Part shown: positions 1-6,710 of the stretch, piece by piece
Layout: every line of letters starts with the position of its first letter
Position numbering within the stretch: position 1 is the stretch's first letter
Assembly: GCA_036985755.1 (NCBI GenBank)
Contig: BTQG01000041.1
Coordinates: forward strand, 1-20,657
Direction: 5' to 3'
Length of the DNA: 20,657 nucleotides
From: JACZST01 sp036985755
Lineage (GTDB): Bacteria > Actinomycetota > Acidimicrobiia > Spongiisociales > UBA5794
The notes under the pieces: model-generated
Database searches by the model: none
The model's input: only the letters and a program-made list of their open reading frames with translations
Told to the model about the DNA's origin: nothing
Translations under genes and position numbers: made by a program

Positions 1-1
1 G

Positions 2-35
2 AGGCGAAGCGAAGCTGAGCCGGGGCCCGAGCGGC
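2..35 (+). repeat. Intergenic GC-rich repeat, copy 1
   Basis: This lies in the short gap downstream of the dapF stop codon. It reads GCGAAGCGA, a short variable spacer, then GGGGCCCGAGCG. A near-identical element occurs on the opposite strand at 3161-3198, between rny and miaB. The shared core includes the palindrome GGGCCC. It looks like a dispersed small intergenic repeat of REP type. The window edge prevents seeing whether this copy extends further left. Confidence 0.5.
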
Positions 36-43
36 CCAACTTC

Positions 44-799
44 CTACAGCTCACCTCGATAGACGATCCTCGCAGGCCCGGTCATCCAGGCTCCGGTGTC
101 GTCGAACTCGACGAGGAGATCGCCTCCCGGCAACTCCACGGAGATGGCATCACCGAGGTCGTCGGTCGCCCTCTTGGCGAAAGCCGAAGCAGCGGCACCG
201 GTCCCCGAGCCGGTGGTTTCGCCAACACCCCGCTCCCACACCCGAACCTTGATGCGGTCCTCGCCGGTCGTCTCGACGAACTCCACGTTGGCGCCGTCGG
301 GAAAGATCGGGTCGCTGCCCACGCTGGGGCCGATCTCACGTACTGCGGCGTTCTCGACATCGTCGACATACAGCACGGCGTGCGGGTTGCCCACGCCAAC
401 CGGGCGCACCGTTTGGCCGGCGACGGTCATCTCCTCGGTCCTGAAGGCGTGCGGCACCCCGACGAAGGCCTTGACCGATCCATCACCACCCACGAACACC
501 GGATGGTCCCCGACGGCACTCTCCACGACGAACTCCGTGCCCTCGACATACCCGTCGGTCACCGCGAGCAACGCAATACAACGAAGGCCGTTGCCACACA
601 TCTCGACTTCCCCGCCGTCTGCATTCCAATATCGCATCCGGACACGAGTCGCGTCGATCGGGATCATTTCGAGAACACCGTCGGCACCGACGCCGGTATG
701 CCGGGCGCACCAGGCAGCGATCTGTTCGGGGCTGGGGTCGATGGCCTGGATGATCGTTATGAAGTCGTTGCCGAGCCCTTCGACTTTTACGAAGTCCAT
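44..799 (-). CDS. dapF: Diaminopimelate epimerase with a Cys-to-Ser change in the second active-site motif
   Basis: The family interconverts LL- and meso-diaminopimelate in the cytoplasm, giving the precursor for lysine and for the peptidoglycan cross-link. The protein has 251 residues, slightly short for the family. It starts MDFVKVEGLGNDF, as DapF proteins do. The first catalytic motif is intact (CGNGLRC, Cys68), as is GNPH at 137-140. In the second motif the family normally has ERGVGET-x-x-CGTG, but here it reads ERGVGETTGSGTG, placing Ser198 (codon TCG) at the position of the second catalytic cysteine. Family knowledge says both cysteines act as acid/base pair, so epimerase activity is uncertain, although the overall fold assignment is firm. 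The ATG has a GAGGG sequence just upstream, and the first 13 bases overlap the end of miaA, so the two are probably co-translated. It could be an active variant, or a paralogue with altered chemistry if another dapF exists elsewhere. Confidence 0.93.
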   Translation of the reverse strand: MDFVKVEGLGNDFITIIQAIDPSPEQIAAWCARHTGVGADGVLEMIPIDATRVRMRYWNADGGEVEMCGNGLRCIALLAVTDGYVEGTEFVVESAVGDHPVFVGGDGSVKAFVGVPHAFRTEEMTVAGQTVRPVGVGNPHAVLYVDDVENAAVREIGPSVGSDPIFPDGANVEFVETTGEDRIKVRVWERGVGETTGSGTGAAASAFAKRATDDLGDAISVELPGGDLLVEFDDTGAWMTGPARIVYRGEL

Positions 800-1701
800 A
801 GTCCCTCGATATGCGACCAGGCGGTTGTCATGCGCACGTCCCGATCATGGTGCCACGGGATCCAGTGGATCCGCGGATCTCGTCGGAAGAACGTTCGCTG
901 TCGCTTGGCGAGAGCCATTGTCGCACGGATTGTCTGCTCCCGACCCTCGACCAGGGCAATCTCTCCGGCAACGACAGGGATGAGCTGCCTGTAACCGACC
1001 GCCTGGCGAGCCGTCCGCCCAAGGCGCGGCGCCAGCATCTCGACCTCGTCGAGCAGGCCGGCATCGAGCATGGCGTCGAGCCGCCGTGCAATACGAGCGG
1101 CGAGCGTCTCGCCGGGGTCGACCCCAATCCCGATGAAGGGACGTGTCGGGTCGTAGTCACGCACCGCGATCGCCGCAGGACGAGCGGCGCGACTCGACGG
1201 AGTCGCTCCGGTGAGTCTGAGTATCTCTACGGCGCGGATCACCCGCCGCAGGTTGGAGAGGTCGACGACATCGGCCGCGGCGGCGTCGGCGGCGATGAGC
1301 TCATCCACCAGGTCCGCCCCCGGCACCGCTTCGAGCTCGCCTCGCAGCCCGTCGTCGCTCGGTGGGAACTCGAGCGGGTCCACCAGGGCGCGCATATGGA
1401 GCCCGGATCCTCCGGCCAGGACGGCCGACCGACCCTCATCGGAGAGCCCATCGAGCACGGCCGCTCCTTCCTGCTGGAATCGGGCCACGCTCATGTCTTC
1501 TGAGGGGTCCACCAGGTCCACGAGGTGGTAGCCGAAGCGGGATCGCGTTTCTGCGTCGGGTTTGGCGGTGCCGATATCCATTTCCCGATAGGCCTGCATC
1601 GAGTCGACCGAGACGATGTCGGCGCCGAGACGCGCCGCCAGCGCTTCGGCGAGATGCGACTTGCCCGCAGCGGTCGGACCGACGACGGCGAGGAGGGTCA
1701 G
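787..1701 (-). CDS. miaA: tRNA dimethylallyltransferase (probable CTG start)
   Basis: MiaA transfers a dimethylallyl group from DMAPP to N6 of A37 in tRNAs that read codons beginning with U. MiaB next door then methylthiolates the product. The first ATG in this frame (1599) would remove the P-loop. Reading upstream in frame gives VVGPTAAGKS (P-loop, residues about 6-15) and then D-S-M-Q-A-Y, the family's substrate-binding segment. No ATG, GTG or TTG exists in frame upstream of the P-loop near the miaB end. The best start is CTG at 1701-1699, which overlaps the miaB stop as CTGA and has GGGAG seven bases upstream. This gives 304 residues, normal for MiaA. The conserved VGYRQLIP segment is present towards the C-terminus. 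The 3' end overlaps dapF. The start codon is inferred; the identity is secure. Confidence 0.93.
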   Translation of the reverse strand: MTLLAVVGPTAAGKSHLAEALAARLGADIVSVDSMQAYREMDIGTAKPDAETRSRFGYHLVDLVDPSEDMSVARFQQEGAAVLDGLSDEGRSAVLAGGSGLHMRALVDPLEFPPSDDGLRGELEAVPGADLVDELIAADAAAADVVDLSNLRRVIRAVEILRLTGATPSSRAARPAAIAVRDYDPTRPFIGIGVDPGETLAARIARRLDAMLDAGLLDEVEMLAPRLGRTARQAVGYRQLIPVVAGEIALVEGREQTIRATMALAKRQRTFFRRDPRIHWIPWHHDRDVRMTTAWSHIEGLWTS

Positions 1702-3116
1702 ACCGGCTCTCCCTCGAGGTAGTGGGGTGCAGCCCTGGTGATGCGAACGTCGAGAAACGATCCTGGTCGAAACGTCCCCGCCACATGCACGATCCGGTTT
1801 CCTTCGGTTCTCGCGGTGACAACCGACGCATCGCGGCGAGAGGGCCCCTCGACGAGGACTTGGGTCCGACCCCCGACCGCCGCCTGGTTCAGTTCGAAGG
1901 TGATCCTGTTCTGTTGCTCGACCAGCCGGTCGAAGCGCTCCTTGACGACAGCGTGATCCACCTGCTCGCTCATATCGGCGGCCGGGGTCCCGGGGCGTGG
2001 CGAGAACTGGAACATGAATGCGTTGTCGAACCGTGCTTCAGCCATGACCGCCATCGTGCGCTCGAAGTCCTCTTCGGTTTCGCCGGGAAAGCCGACGATG
2101 ACGTCGGTGGAGGCCGACAGGCCGGGGATGATGTCCCGTGCCATGGCGAGTTTGGCGAGGAACCGGTGCGCGGTGTACCCGCGGTGCATGGCGGCCAGGA
2201 TCCGGTCGCTGCCCGATTGCAGCGGAAGATGGAGCTGGTCGACCACCGACGGCGTCTCCGCCATGGCGTACACCACGTCTTCTTTGATGTCTTTGGGGTG
2301 AGGGCTGGTGTAGCGGATCCTCCTGATCCCGTCGACGCCGCCGACACGGCGGAGGAGGTCGGCGAACAATGGCCTGCGCCCGTTCAGGTCGAGGTCGCGA
2401 CCGTACGAGTTGACGTTCTGGCCGAGCAGAGTGATCTCGACCACGCCCTCTGCGACGAGGCCCTCCACCTCCCCGATGATGTCGCCCGGCCGGCGGCTGA
2501 TCTCGCGACCGCGCACGATTGGGACGATGCAGAAGGTACAACTGTTGTTACAGCCAACGGTGACCGTCACCCAGGCCGAGTGCTCGCTCTCTCGCTGCAC
2601 GGGAAGATGCGATGGGATGTCATCGAGGTTCGTGGTCTGCTCCCACACCTCGGTGACGGGCCCCCATTCATCTACGTGGTCGAGCAGATCGAGGACACGG
2701 TGCGTGTTGTGGGTGCCGAACACCACATCGACCCAGTGGGCGCGCTCCCGCACCAGGTCCCTGTCCTTCTGGGCGGCGCACCCCCCAACGGCGATGCGCA
2801 TGCCGGGGCGGGCTTCCTTTGTCGACTTCAAGGAACCGAGGTAGCCGTAGAGCTTCTGGTCGGCGTTGTCGCGGATCGTGCACGTATTGAGAACGACCAG
2901 ATCGGCGTCCTCGGCGCGATCGACCCTCCTCATGCCGTCGGTGTCGAGCAGCCCGGCGATGCGTTCCGAATCGTGGTCGTTCATCTGGCAGCCGAAGGTG
3001 CGTATGAAATAGGTGGAACCCACCCTGCGGGGGCTTCGCCCCATCGTCGGCATGTCGAGCAGTGTCGGTCGGCTCATGTTGCTCATGGTCGTCGTAGTAG
3101 TCGGTTTTCGCGGCAC
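1698..3116 (-). CDS. miaB: tRNA-2-methylthio-N6-dimethylallyladenosine synthase
   Basis: This is a radical SAM enzyme that converts i6A37 to ms2i6A37 in tRNA, acting after MiaA. The N-terminal UPF0004 domain carries the three cysteines expected for the auxiliary iron-sulfur cluster (about Cys43, Cys79 and Cys113 counted from the longest start). The radical SAM motif CNNSCTFC supplies Cys189, Cys193 and Cys196. The C-terminal TRAM-like region begins near residue 400. The coordinate given is the longest frame, opening with GTG. It has no convincing ribosome-binding site, and ATG codons at 3086, 3077, 3053 and 3044 are equally possible, since conserved sequence begins only at about residue 34 (STYFIRTFGCQMN). 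The stop overlaps the proposed miaA CTG start. Confidence 0.95.
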   Translation of the reverse strand: MPRKPTTTTTMSNMSRPTLLDMPTMGRSPRRVGSTYFIRTFGCQMNDHDSERIAGLLDTDGMRRVDRAEDADLVVLNTCTIRDNADQKLYGYLGSLKSTKEARPGMRIAVGGCAAQKDRDLVRERAHWVDVVFGTHNTHRVLDLLDHVDEWGPVTEVWEQTTNLDDIPSHLPVQRESEHSAWVTVTVGCNNSCTFCIVPIVRGREISRRPGDIIGEVEGLVAEGVVEITLLGQNVNSYGRDLDLNGRRPLFADLLRRVGGVDGIRRIRYTSPHPKDIKEDVVYAMAETPSVVDQLHLPLQSGSDRILAAMHRGYTAHRFLAKLAMARDIIPGLSASTDVIVGFPGETEEDFERTMAVMAEARFDNAFMFQFSPRPGTPAADMSEQVDHAVVKERFDRLVEQQNRITFELNQAAVGGRTQVLVEGPSRRDASVVTARTEGNRIVHVAGTFRPGSFLDVRITRAAPHYLEGEPV

Positions 3117-3160
3117 CAGTTGTGCTGTGTTTCCCGCTCTTGTCGCCTTCTGCGGCGCGG

Positions 3161-3198
3161 CGCTCGGGCCCCGCTCAACATCGCTTCGCTCGTTTCGC
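3161..3198 (-). repeat. Intergenic GC-rich repeat, copy 2
   Basis: This occupies the gap between the rny stop codon and the start of miaB. On the minus strand it reads GAGCGAAGCGA, a short spacer, then GAGCGGGGCCCGAGCG. It matches the element at positions 2-35 with only a few differences, in opposite orientation. It begins directly at the rny stop codon. Its GGGGCCC core could pair with itself, but no run of T follows, so it does not look like a terminator. Confidence 0.5.
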
Positions 3199-4722
3199 TC
3201 AACGGGCGAAATCCTTGGCCCTGAACTCCCGGATGACGGTCACCTCGATCTGGCCCGGATACTGTAGGTCCTCCTCCAGTCTCCTCGCGATGCGGCGCGA
3301 TAACGCCGAAGCGGCGAGATCATCCACCGAGCCTGGATCGACCACTACCCGAATCTCACGCCCGGCCTGGAGGGCGAACACCCGCTCCACGCCGTCGAAG
3401 GCGGCGGCGATTTCCTCCAGGCGCTCCAGGCGGCGCACGTATGATTCCAGCGCCTCTCGCCTGGCCCCGGGCCGAGCTGCCGACACCGCGTCGGCGGCCT
3501 GGACGATGACCGCGGTCAGCGTGCGCGGCTCGACTTCGTTGTGGTGAGCCTCGATGGCATGAACCACGGCATGGCTCTCGTCGAACCGGCGAGCTATCTC
3601 AGCTCCGACCAGCGCATGGGAGCCGCCAATCTCATGGGACACGGCCTTGCCGATGTCATGAAGGAAAGCAGCACGACGGGCCTCCGGCTCATCGGCGCCC
3701 AACTCGGCGGCCAGCATCCCTGCAATATGCGATGACTCGACGAGGTGGTTGAGCACGTTCTGCCCGTAACTCGTCCGGTAGTGGAGTCGGCCGAGCAGCG
3801 TGACCAGCTCGGGGTGCATCTTGGTGAGCCCCACCTCGAGCAGCGCCCACTCTCCGGCGTCACGAATGGATTGCTCGACCTCCTCTCGTGCTTTTGCGTA
3901 TGCCTCCTCGATCGAAGACGGGTGGATCCTTCCACCCTCCACCAATTGTTCGAGAGCACGCCGTGCGATCTCCCTGCGCACCGGGTCGAATGTGGACACC
4001 GACACCGCCCCCGGAGTGTCGTCGACGATCAGGCTCACTCCGGCAACGGATTCGAAGCTGCGGATGTTTCGCCCATCCCTCCCGATAATCCGTCCCTTCA
4101 TGTCATCCGACGGGAGTGTCACCACCGACACCGTCGTCTCCGAGACAACCTCAGCGGCGAGGCGTTGGATGGCGGTGGCCAGGATCCTCTGGGCGCGACG
4201 TTCCGCCTCTTCCCTGGCGCGCACGTCCAGGTCCCTGACCAGGACCATGGCGTCCCGTTTCGCCTCCGCTTCAACCCGTTCCAGCAGCTCGGCCTTCGCC
4301 GCCTTGGCGTCGAAGCCGGCGATCCGTTCCAGCCCCTCCCGAGCTTCTTCCTTCACCGCCTCTGCGACGGCGACGGCGTCGGCGGCAGCTTTCTCCCGGG
4401 TGAGCACAAGCTCCTCGCGCTGGGCCAGGTTGCCGGCGCGTTGCTCGAGGGTGGCCTCGCGCTGGGCATGGCGGGCCTCCTGTGAGCCCATCTCCACCCT
4501 GCGGTGCTCGAGGGTCGCATCCTCGCGGTCGCGATACACCTCAGCCTTTGTCCGCGCCTCTTCTTCGGCCCTGGCCAAGATGCGCTGCGCCTCGAGTCGT
4601 GCCTCGGCGAGCGCCTCACTCGGGGTCTCCACCCCTTGGAGGCGTCGCGACAGCACGTAACCACCGACGAAAGCGACGACCGTCGTCGCGACATAGAGCG
4701 CCACCAACAGCCACTGTTCCAT
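3199..4722 (-). CDS. rny: Ribonuclease Y
   Basis: RNase Y is a membrane-anchored endoribonuclease that starts mRNA decay. From the chosen ATG at 4722 the protein has 507 residues, the usual size. Residues 4-24 form one transmembrane helix (LLVALYVATTVVAFVGGYVL). A long charged coiled coil follows to about residue 190, then a KH domain (GRIIGRDGRNI, about 210-220), then an HD domain with FLHDIGK (His355-Asp356) and a second histidine pair in EAHHNEVEP. The frame could open 12 codons earlier at 4758, but that ATG lies against a 9-base-pair hairpin followed by six T, so transcripts using it would cross a probable terminator. The 4722 start has GGGG five bases upstream. It sits between recA and miaB, where many actinobacteria have recX. 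Confidence 0.95.
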   Translation of the reverse strand: MEQWLLVALYVATTVVAFVGGYVLSRRLQGVETPSEALAEARLEAQRILARAEEEARTKAEVYRDREDATLEHRRVEMGSQEARHAQREATLEQRAGNLAQREELVLTREKAAADAVAVAEAVKEEAREGLERIAGFDAKAAKAELLERVEAEAKRDAMVLVRDLDVRAREEAERRAQRILATAIQRLAAEVVSETTVSVVTLPSDDMKGRIIGRDGRNIRSFESVAGVSLIVDDTPGAVSVSTFDPVRREIARRALEQLVEGGRIHPSSIEEAYAKAREEVEQSIRDAGEWALLEVGLTKMHPELVTLLGRLHYRTSYGQNVLNHLVESSHIAGMLAAELGADEPEARRAAFLHDIGKAVSHEIGGSHALVGAEIARRFDESHAVVHAIEAHHNEVEPRTLTAVIVQAADAVSAARPGARREALESYVRRLERLEEIAAAFDGVERVFALQAGREIRVVVDPGSVDDLAASALSRRIARRLEEDLQYPGQIEVTVIREFRAKDFAR

Positions 4723-4742
4723 CACTGCCCCGTTTCGGCGGC

Positions 4743-4783
4743 CCAAAAAACGCAGCATGCCGAGCCACTAGGGCTCGGCACAC
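4743..4783 (-). terminator. Terminator-like hairpin in the rny leader
   Basis: On the minus strand a perfect 9-base-pair stem (TGCCGAGCC / GGCTCGGCA, loop CTAGT; 4780-4772 with 4766-4758) is followed about seven bases later by six T (4750-4745). G-U and G-C pairs may extend the stem by three. The T run ends about 22 bases before the rny ATG. It could terminate read-through from recA or act as an attenuator of rny. The spacing from stem to T run is looser than in a textbook terminator. Confidence 0.5.
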
Positions 4784-5002
4784 ACCGGGCACAACACCGC
4801 ATACGTTGGGGGGATTAGTCCCCTTCGCTCATTGAGGCTGTTGCTCTCCGGGTCGACATGTTCGTTCTGGTCCGCTTGGTAGGTTGTGTTTCAGTATGTG
4901 TCGTTACCCCGATCCTACCCGAAGACGACCGCTGGCGGAACGCGAAATCTGAGAAAAACAGTTCTCGGTTCCCAGAAGCTGTTGCCGCCGGGAAATCGAC
5001 CG
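4759..5002 (-). other. recA-rny intergenic region / rny leader
   Basis: No convincing gene is present here; in particular there is no recX. Reading from recA towards rny, it holds a terminator-like hairpin close to the recA stop, a possible weak promoter (TTCCGC, 17 bases, TAGGAT), a 14-codon open frame at 4859-4815 (MSTRRATASMSEGD) with only a weak ribosome-binding site, a small hairpin GGGGA-CTAA-TCCCC at 4823-4810 that contains the stop of that frame, and then the hairpin next to rny. The arrangement resembles a regulated leader, but none of the parts is strong alone. Confidence 0.35.
4951..4983 (-). terminator. Probable intrinsic terminator of recA
   Basis: About 20 bases past the recA stop, the minus strand reads AACAG, a bulged C, TTCT, an 8-base loop, AGAA, CTGTT, and then continues TTTCTC. 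This makes a 9-base-pair stem with one bulge ending in a T-rich tail (five T in a row, two of them in the stem). It is a plausible Rho-independent terminator, moderately supported because the stem is AT-rich and bulged. Confidence 0.5.
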
Positions 5003-6091
5003 TCAGTCGCCGGCATCGGCCTCTTCGCTTGGCGCCTCCTCGGGGGCCGCTCCCTCGAGGGCCGTCCCCTCGTCGGTATCGGTCTCGTCGACGATGACCC
5101 CGACCGCTCGGAGCACCTGATCGTGGAGCTGCATGGCAAGCTCGGGGTTTTCGCGAAGGAACTCCTTGGCCTTCTCCCGTCCCTGGCCGAGTTGGTCTCC
5201 GTCGTAGGTGTACCAGGCGCCGGCCTTCTTGACGATGCCTTCCTCGACGGCGACATCGAGCAGGCTGCCTTCGCGAGAGATGCCCTCGCCGAACATGATG
5301 TCGAACTCGGCGAGGCGGAACGGCGGGGCCACCTTGTTTTTGGCGATCTTGGCCCGCACCCGGTTGCCAATGTTGTCGGTGCCCGACTTGATCGCCTCGA
5401 TGCGCCGCACATCGATCCTCACCGTCGAATAGAACTTGAGAGCGCGCCCCCCGGGGGTGGTTTCGGGAGACCCAAACATGACCCCGATCTTCTCTCGTAG
5501 CTGGTTGATGAAGATCGCCGTGGTTTGGGAGCGGTTGATCGATCCGGCCAGCTTGCGCAGCGCCTGGGACATGAGCCGCGCCTGGAGACCGACGTGGACA
5601 TCGCCCATGTCGCCCTCGAGCTCGGCGCGTGGCACCAGCGCCGCCACCGAGTCGATCACGACAACGTCGAGGGCGCCGGAGCGGATCAGCATGTCGGTGA
5701 TCTCGAGCGCCTGCTCCCCCGTGTCCGGTTGCGAGATGAGCAGCTCGTCGACGTCGACACCGATCGCCTTGGCATACAGCGGGTCGAGGGCGTGCTCGGC
5801 GTCGATGAACGCCGCCATCCCCCCGTTGCGTTGGGCCTCTGCAACAACGTGCAGGGCCAATGTCGTCTTTCCGCTCGCCTCCGGTCCGTATATCTCAACG
5901 ATCCGACCGCGAGGCACGCCACCGATGCCGAGAGCGAGGTCGAGGGACAGCGCCCCGGTGGGAATGGCGTCGATCTGGCGGATCTCCTCGTCGCCCAGTC
6001 TCATGATGGCGCCCGTGCCGAACTGACGCTCGATCTGGGTCATCGCCATCTCGAGATTCTTCTCCCGGTCGTCGCTGTGGTCTATCGCCAC
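5003..6091 (-). CDS. recA: Recombinase RecA
   Basis: RecA coats single-stranded DNA, drives strand exchange and triggers LexA self-cleavage. The 362-residue protein is full length. It has the Walker A motif GPEASGKT (residues 69-76), the Walker B-type stretch VVVIDSVAAL, the L2-loop region with FINQLREKIGVMFGSPETTPGG, and the usual acidic tail (final 30 residues rich in Asp and Glu). No intein is present. The start is GTG at 6091, supported by GAAGGAG six bases upstream. The gene has its own promoter with a LexA box, so it can be induced independently of the upstream cinA group. A probable terminator follows, and no recX is found downstream. Confidence 0.98.
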   Translation of the reverse strand: MAIDHSDDREKNLEMAMTQIERQFGTGAIMRLGDEEIRQIDAIPTGALSLDLALGIGGVPRGRIVEIYGPEASGKTTLALHVVAEAQRNGGMAAFIDAEHALDPLYAKAIGVDVDELLISQPDTGEQALEITDMLIRSGALDVVVIDSVAALVPRAELEGDMGDVHVGLQARLMSQALRKLAGSINRSQTTAIFINQLREKIGVMFGSPETTPGGRALKFYSTVRIDVRRIEAIKSGTDNIGNRVRAKIAKNKVAPPFRLAEFDIMFGEGISREGSLLDVAVEEGIVKKAGAWYTYDGDQLGQGREKAKEFLRENPELAMQLHDQVLRAVGVIVDETDTDEGTALEGAAPEEAPSEEADAGD

Positions 6092-6147
6092 GATGGTCTC
6101 CTTCTTCGACTACCCCGAACGTACCGGGTGCCTGTGACAGATTCGTT

Positions 6148-6176
6148 ACGATAGGCGAACATCTGTTCGATGTCGA
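6148..6176 (-). promoter_or_regulatory. recA promoter
   Basis: On the minus strand, a -35 element TCGACA (6176-6171; five of six bases match TTGACA) is separated by 17 bases from a -10 element TATCGT (6153-6148). The LexA box fills the spacer, so bound repressor would block RNA polymerase. The expected start of transcription is near 6141, giving a leader of about 50 bases. Confidence 0.65.
6156..6169 (-). promoter_or_regulatory. LexA binding site (SOS box) of recA
   Basis: The sequence CGAACATCTGTTCG on the plus strand matches the actinobacterial/Bacillus-type SOS consensus CGAAC-N4-GTTCG exactly in both half sites. It lies between the -35 and -10 elements of the recA promoter, the standard position for repression. 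It indicates a LexA-controlled DNA damage response, although lexA is not in this window. Confidence 0.85.
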
Positions 6177-6182
6177 GGAATG

Positions 6183-6206
6183 AAGTCGCAAGTCGTAAGT
6201 CGCAAG
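6183..6206 (+). repeat. Heptamer tandem repeat AAGTCGY
   Basis: Three tandem copies of a 7-base unit (AAGTCGC, AAGTCGT, AAGTCGC) plus a partial AAG lie between the recA promoter and the end of the acetyltransferase gene. The same unit in the same orientation reappears at the right edge of the window, directly after the thioredoxin-TPR stop codon. Confidence 0.7.
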
Positions 6207-6239
6207 CAGGATGAGAATCCGTCGGGCCCACTCAGCAGG

Positions 6240-6674
6240 TCAGCCGATCGCCTTATGGAAACGCGCGACAGGTCGCTTCTCGGTGAAGCCGATCGCGTGG
6301 TGGGCGATAATCGACACCGTGTTGTCAACATGTGCGTCCGAACCCATCTCGGAGGCGCCGCGTCTGCGGGCCCAAGCCTCTGCGGCCACGAGCAGCGCCC
6401 GGCCAACGCCTTGCTCCCGGCGGCTCTCGGCTACCCACCATCCTTCGAGGTAACCCACAGGAGAGGTGGAGCACCCAGGTGCTCGGTCGCGCATCGAAAC
6501 CTCACTGAACCCGATCGGCTCGCCATCATCGGTGGCAATGAAGACCCCCGTCCTCCCATCCTCCCAGCGCTCCACTTCGGCGGAAAGCTCATGGCGCGAG
6601 TAATACGGCGACAGCAATTGGCGCATGTCGATCCACTGCTCGACCCCCTCAGCGGCCAGCGGATTGATCTCCAT
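6240..6674 (-). CDS. GNAT acetyltransferase resembling aminoglycoside 6'-N-acetyltransferase
   Basis: This 144-residue protein is a single GNAT domain, which transfers an acetyl group from acetyl-CoA to an amine. The acetyl-CoA motif is RREQGVGRA (residues 85-93). The segments GCSTSPVGYLEGWWV (67-81), SDAHVDNTVSIIAHHAIGF (112-130) and the opening pattern with a conserved Trp and Leu match what I recall of chromosomal AAC(6')-I enzymes, which have C-x-SSPV-x-FLEG and SD-x-x-x-x-N-x-x-S-x-x-x-H-x-x-LGF at the same places. That family inactivates kanamycin, tobramycin and amikacin, but many chromosomal members have other or unknown natural substrates. It follows thpR with a gap of about 36 bases and precedes the recA promoter. 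The start is weakly supported, with no clear ribosome-binding site. The GNAT fold is secure; the substrate is inference. Confidence 0.88.
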   Translation of the reverse strand: MEINPLAAEGVEQWIDMRQLLSPYYSRHELSAEVERWEDGRTGVFIATDDGEPIGFSEVSMRDRAPGCSTSPVGYLEGWWVAESRREQGVGRALLVAAEAWARRRGASEMGSDAHVDNTVSIIAHHAIGFTEKRPVARFHKAIG

Positions 6675-6710
6675 GAGCGGAGCGTATCTCGGCGAACCGA
6701 AGCGCGCGCC

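Noticed and set aside
96..983. A 295-codon plus-strand frame opposite dapF
   Set aside because: The composition is low-complexity Ser/Thr/Pro and it lies antisense to dapF and the end of miaA; no family resemblance.
1362..3224. A 620-codon plus-strand open frame opposite miaA and miaB
   Set aside because: It is antisense to two clearly recognised enzymes, has no known motif, and such long shadow frames are expected in GC-rich DNA with strong third-position GC.
4886..5500. Search for recX or another gene in and around the recA-rny gap
   Set aside because: The open frames there are plus-strand shadows of recA, and the gap on the minus strand is too short and lacks any RecX-like sequence.
6183..6206. 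CRISPR-like array
   Set aside because: The repeated unit is only 7 bases with no spacers, and no cas genes are nearby.
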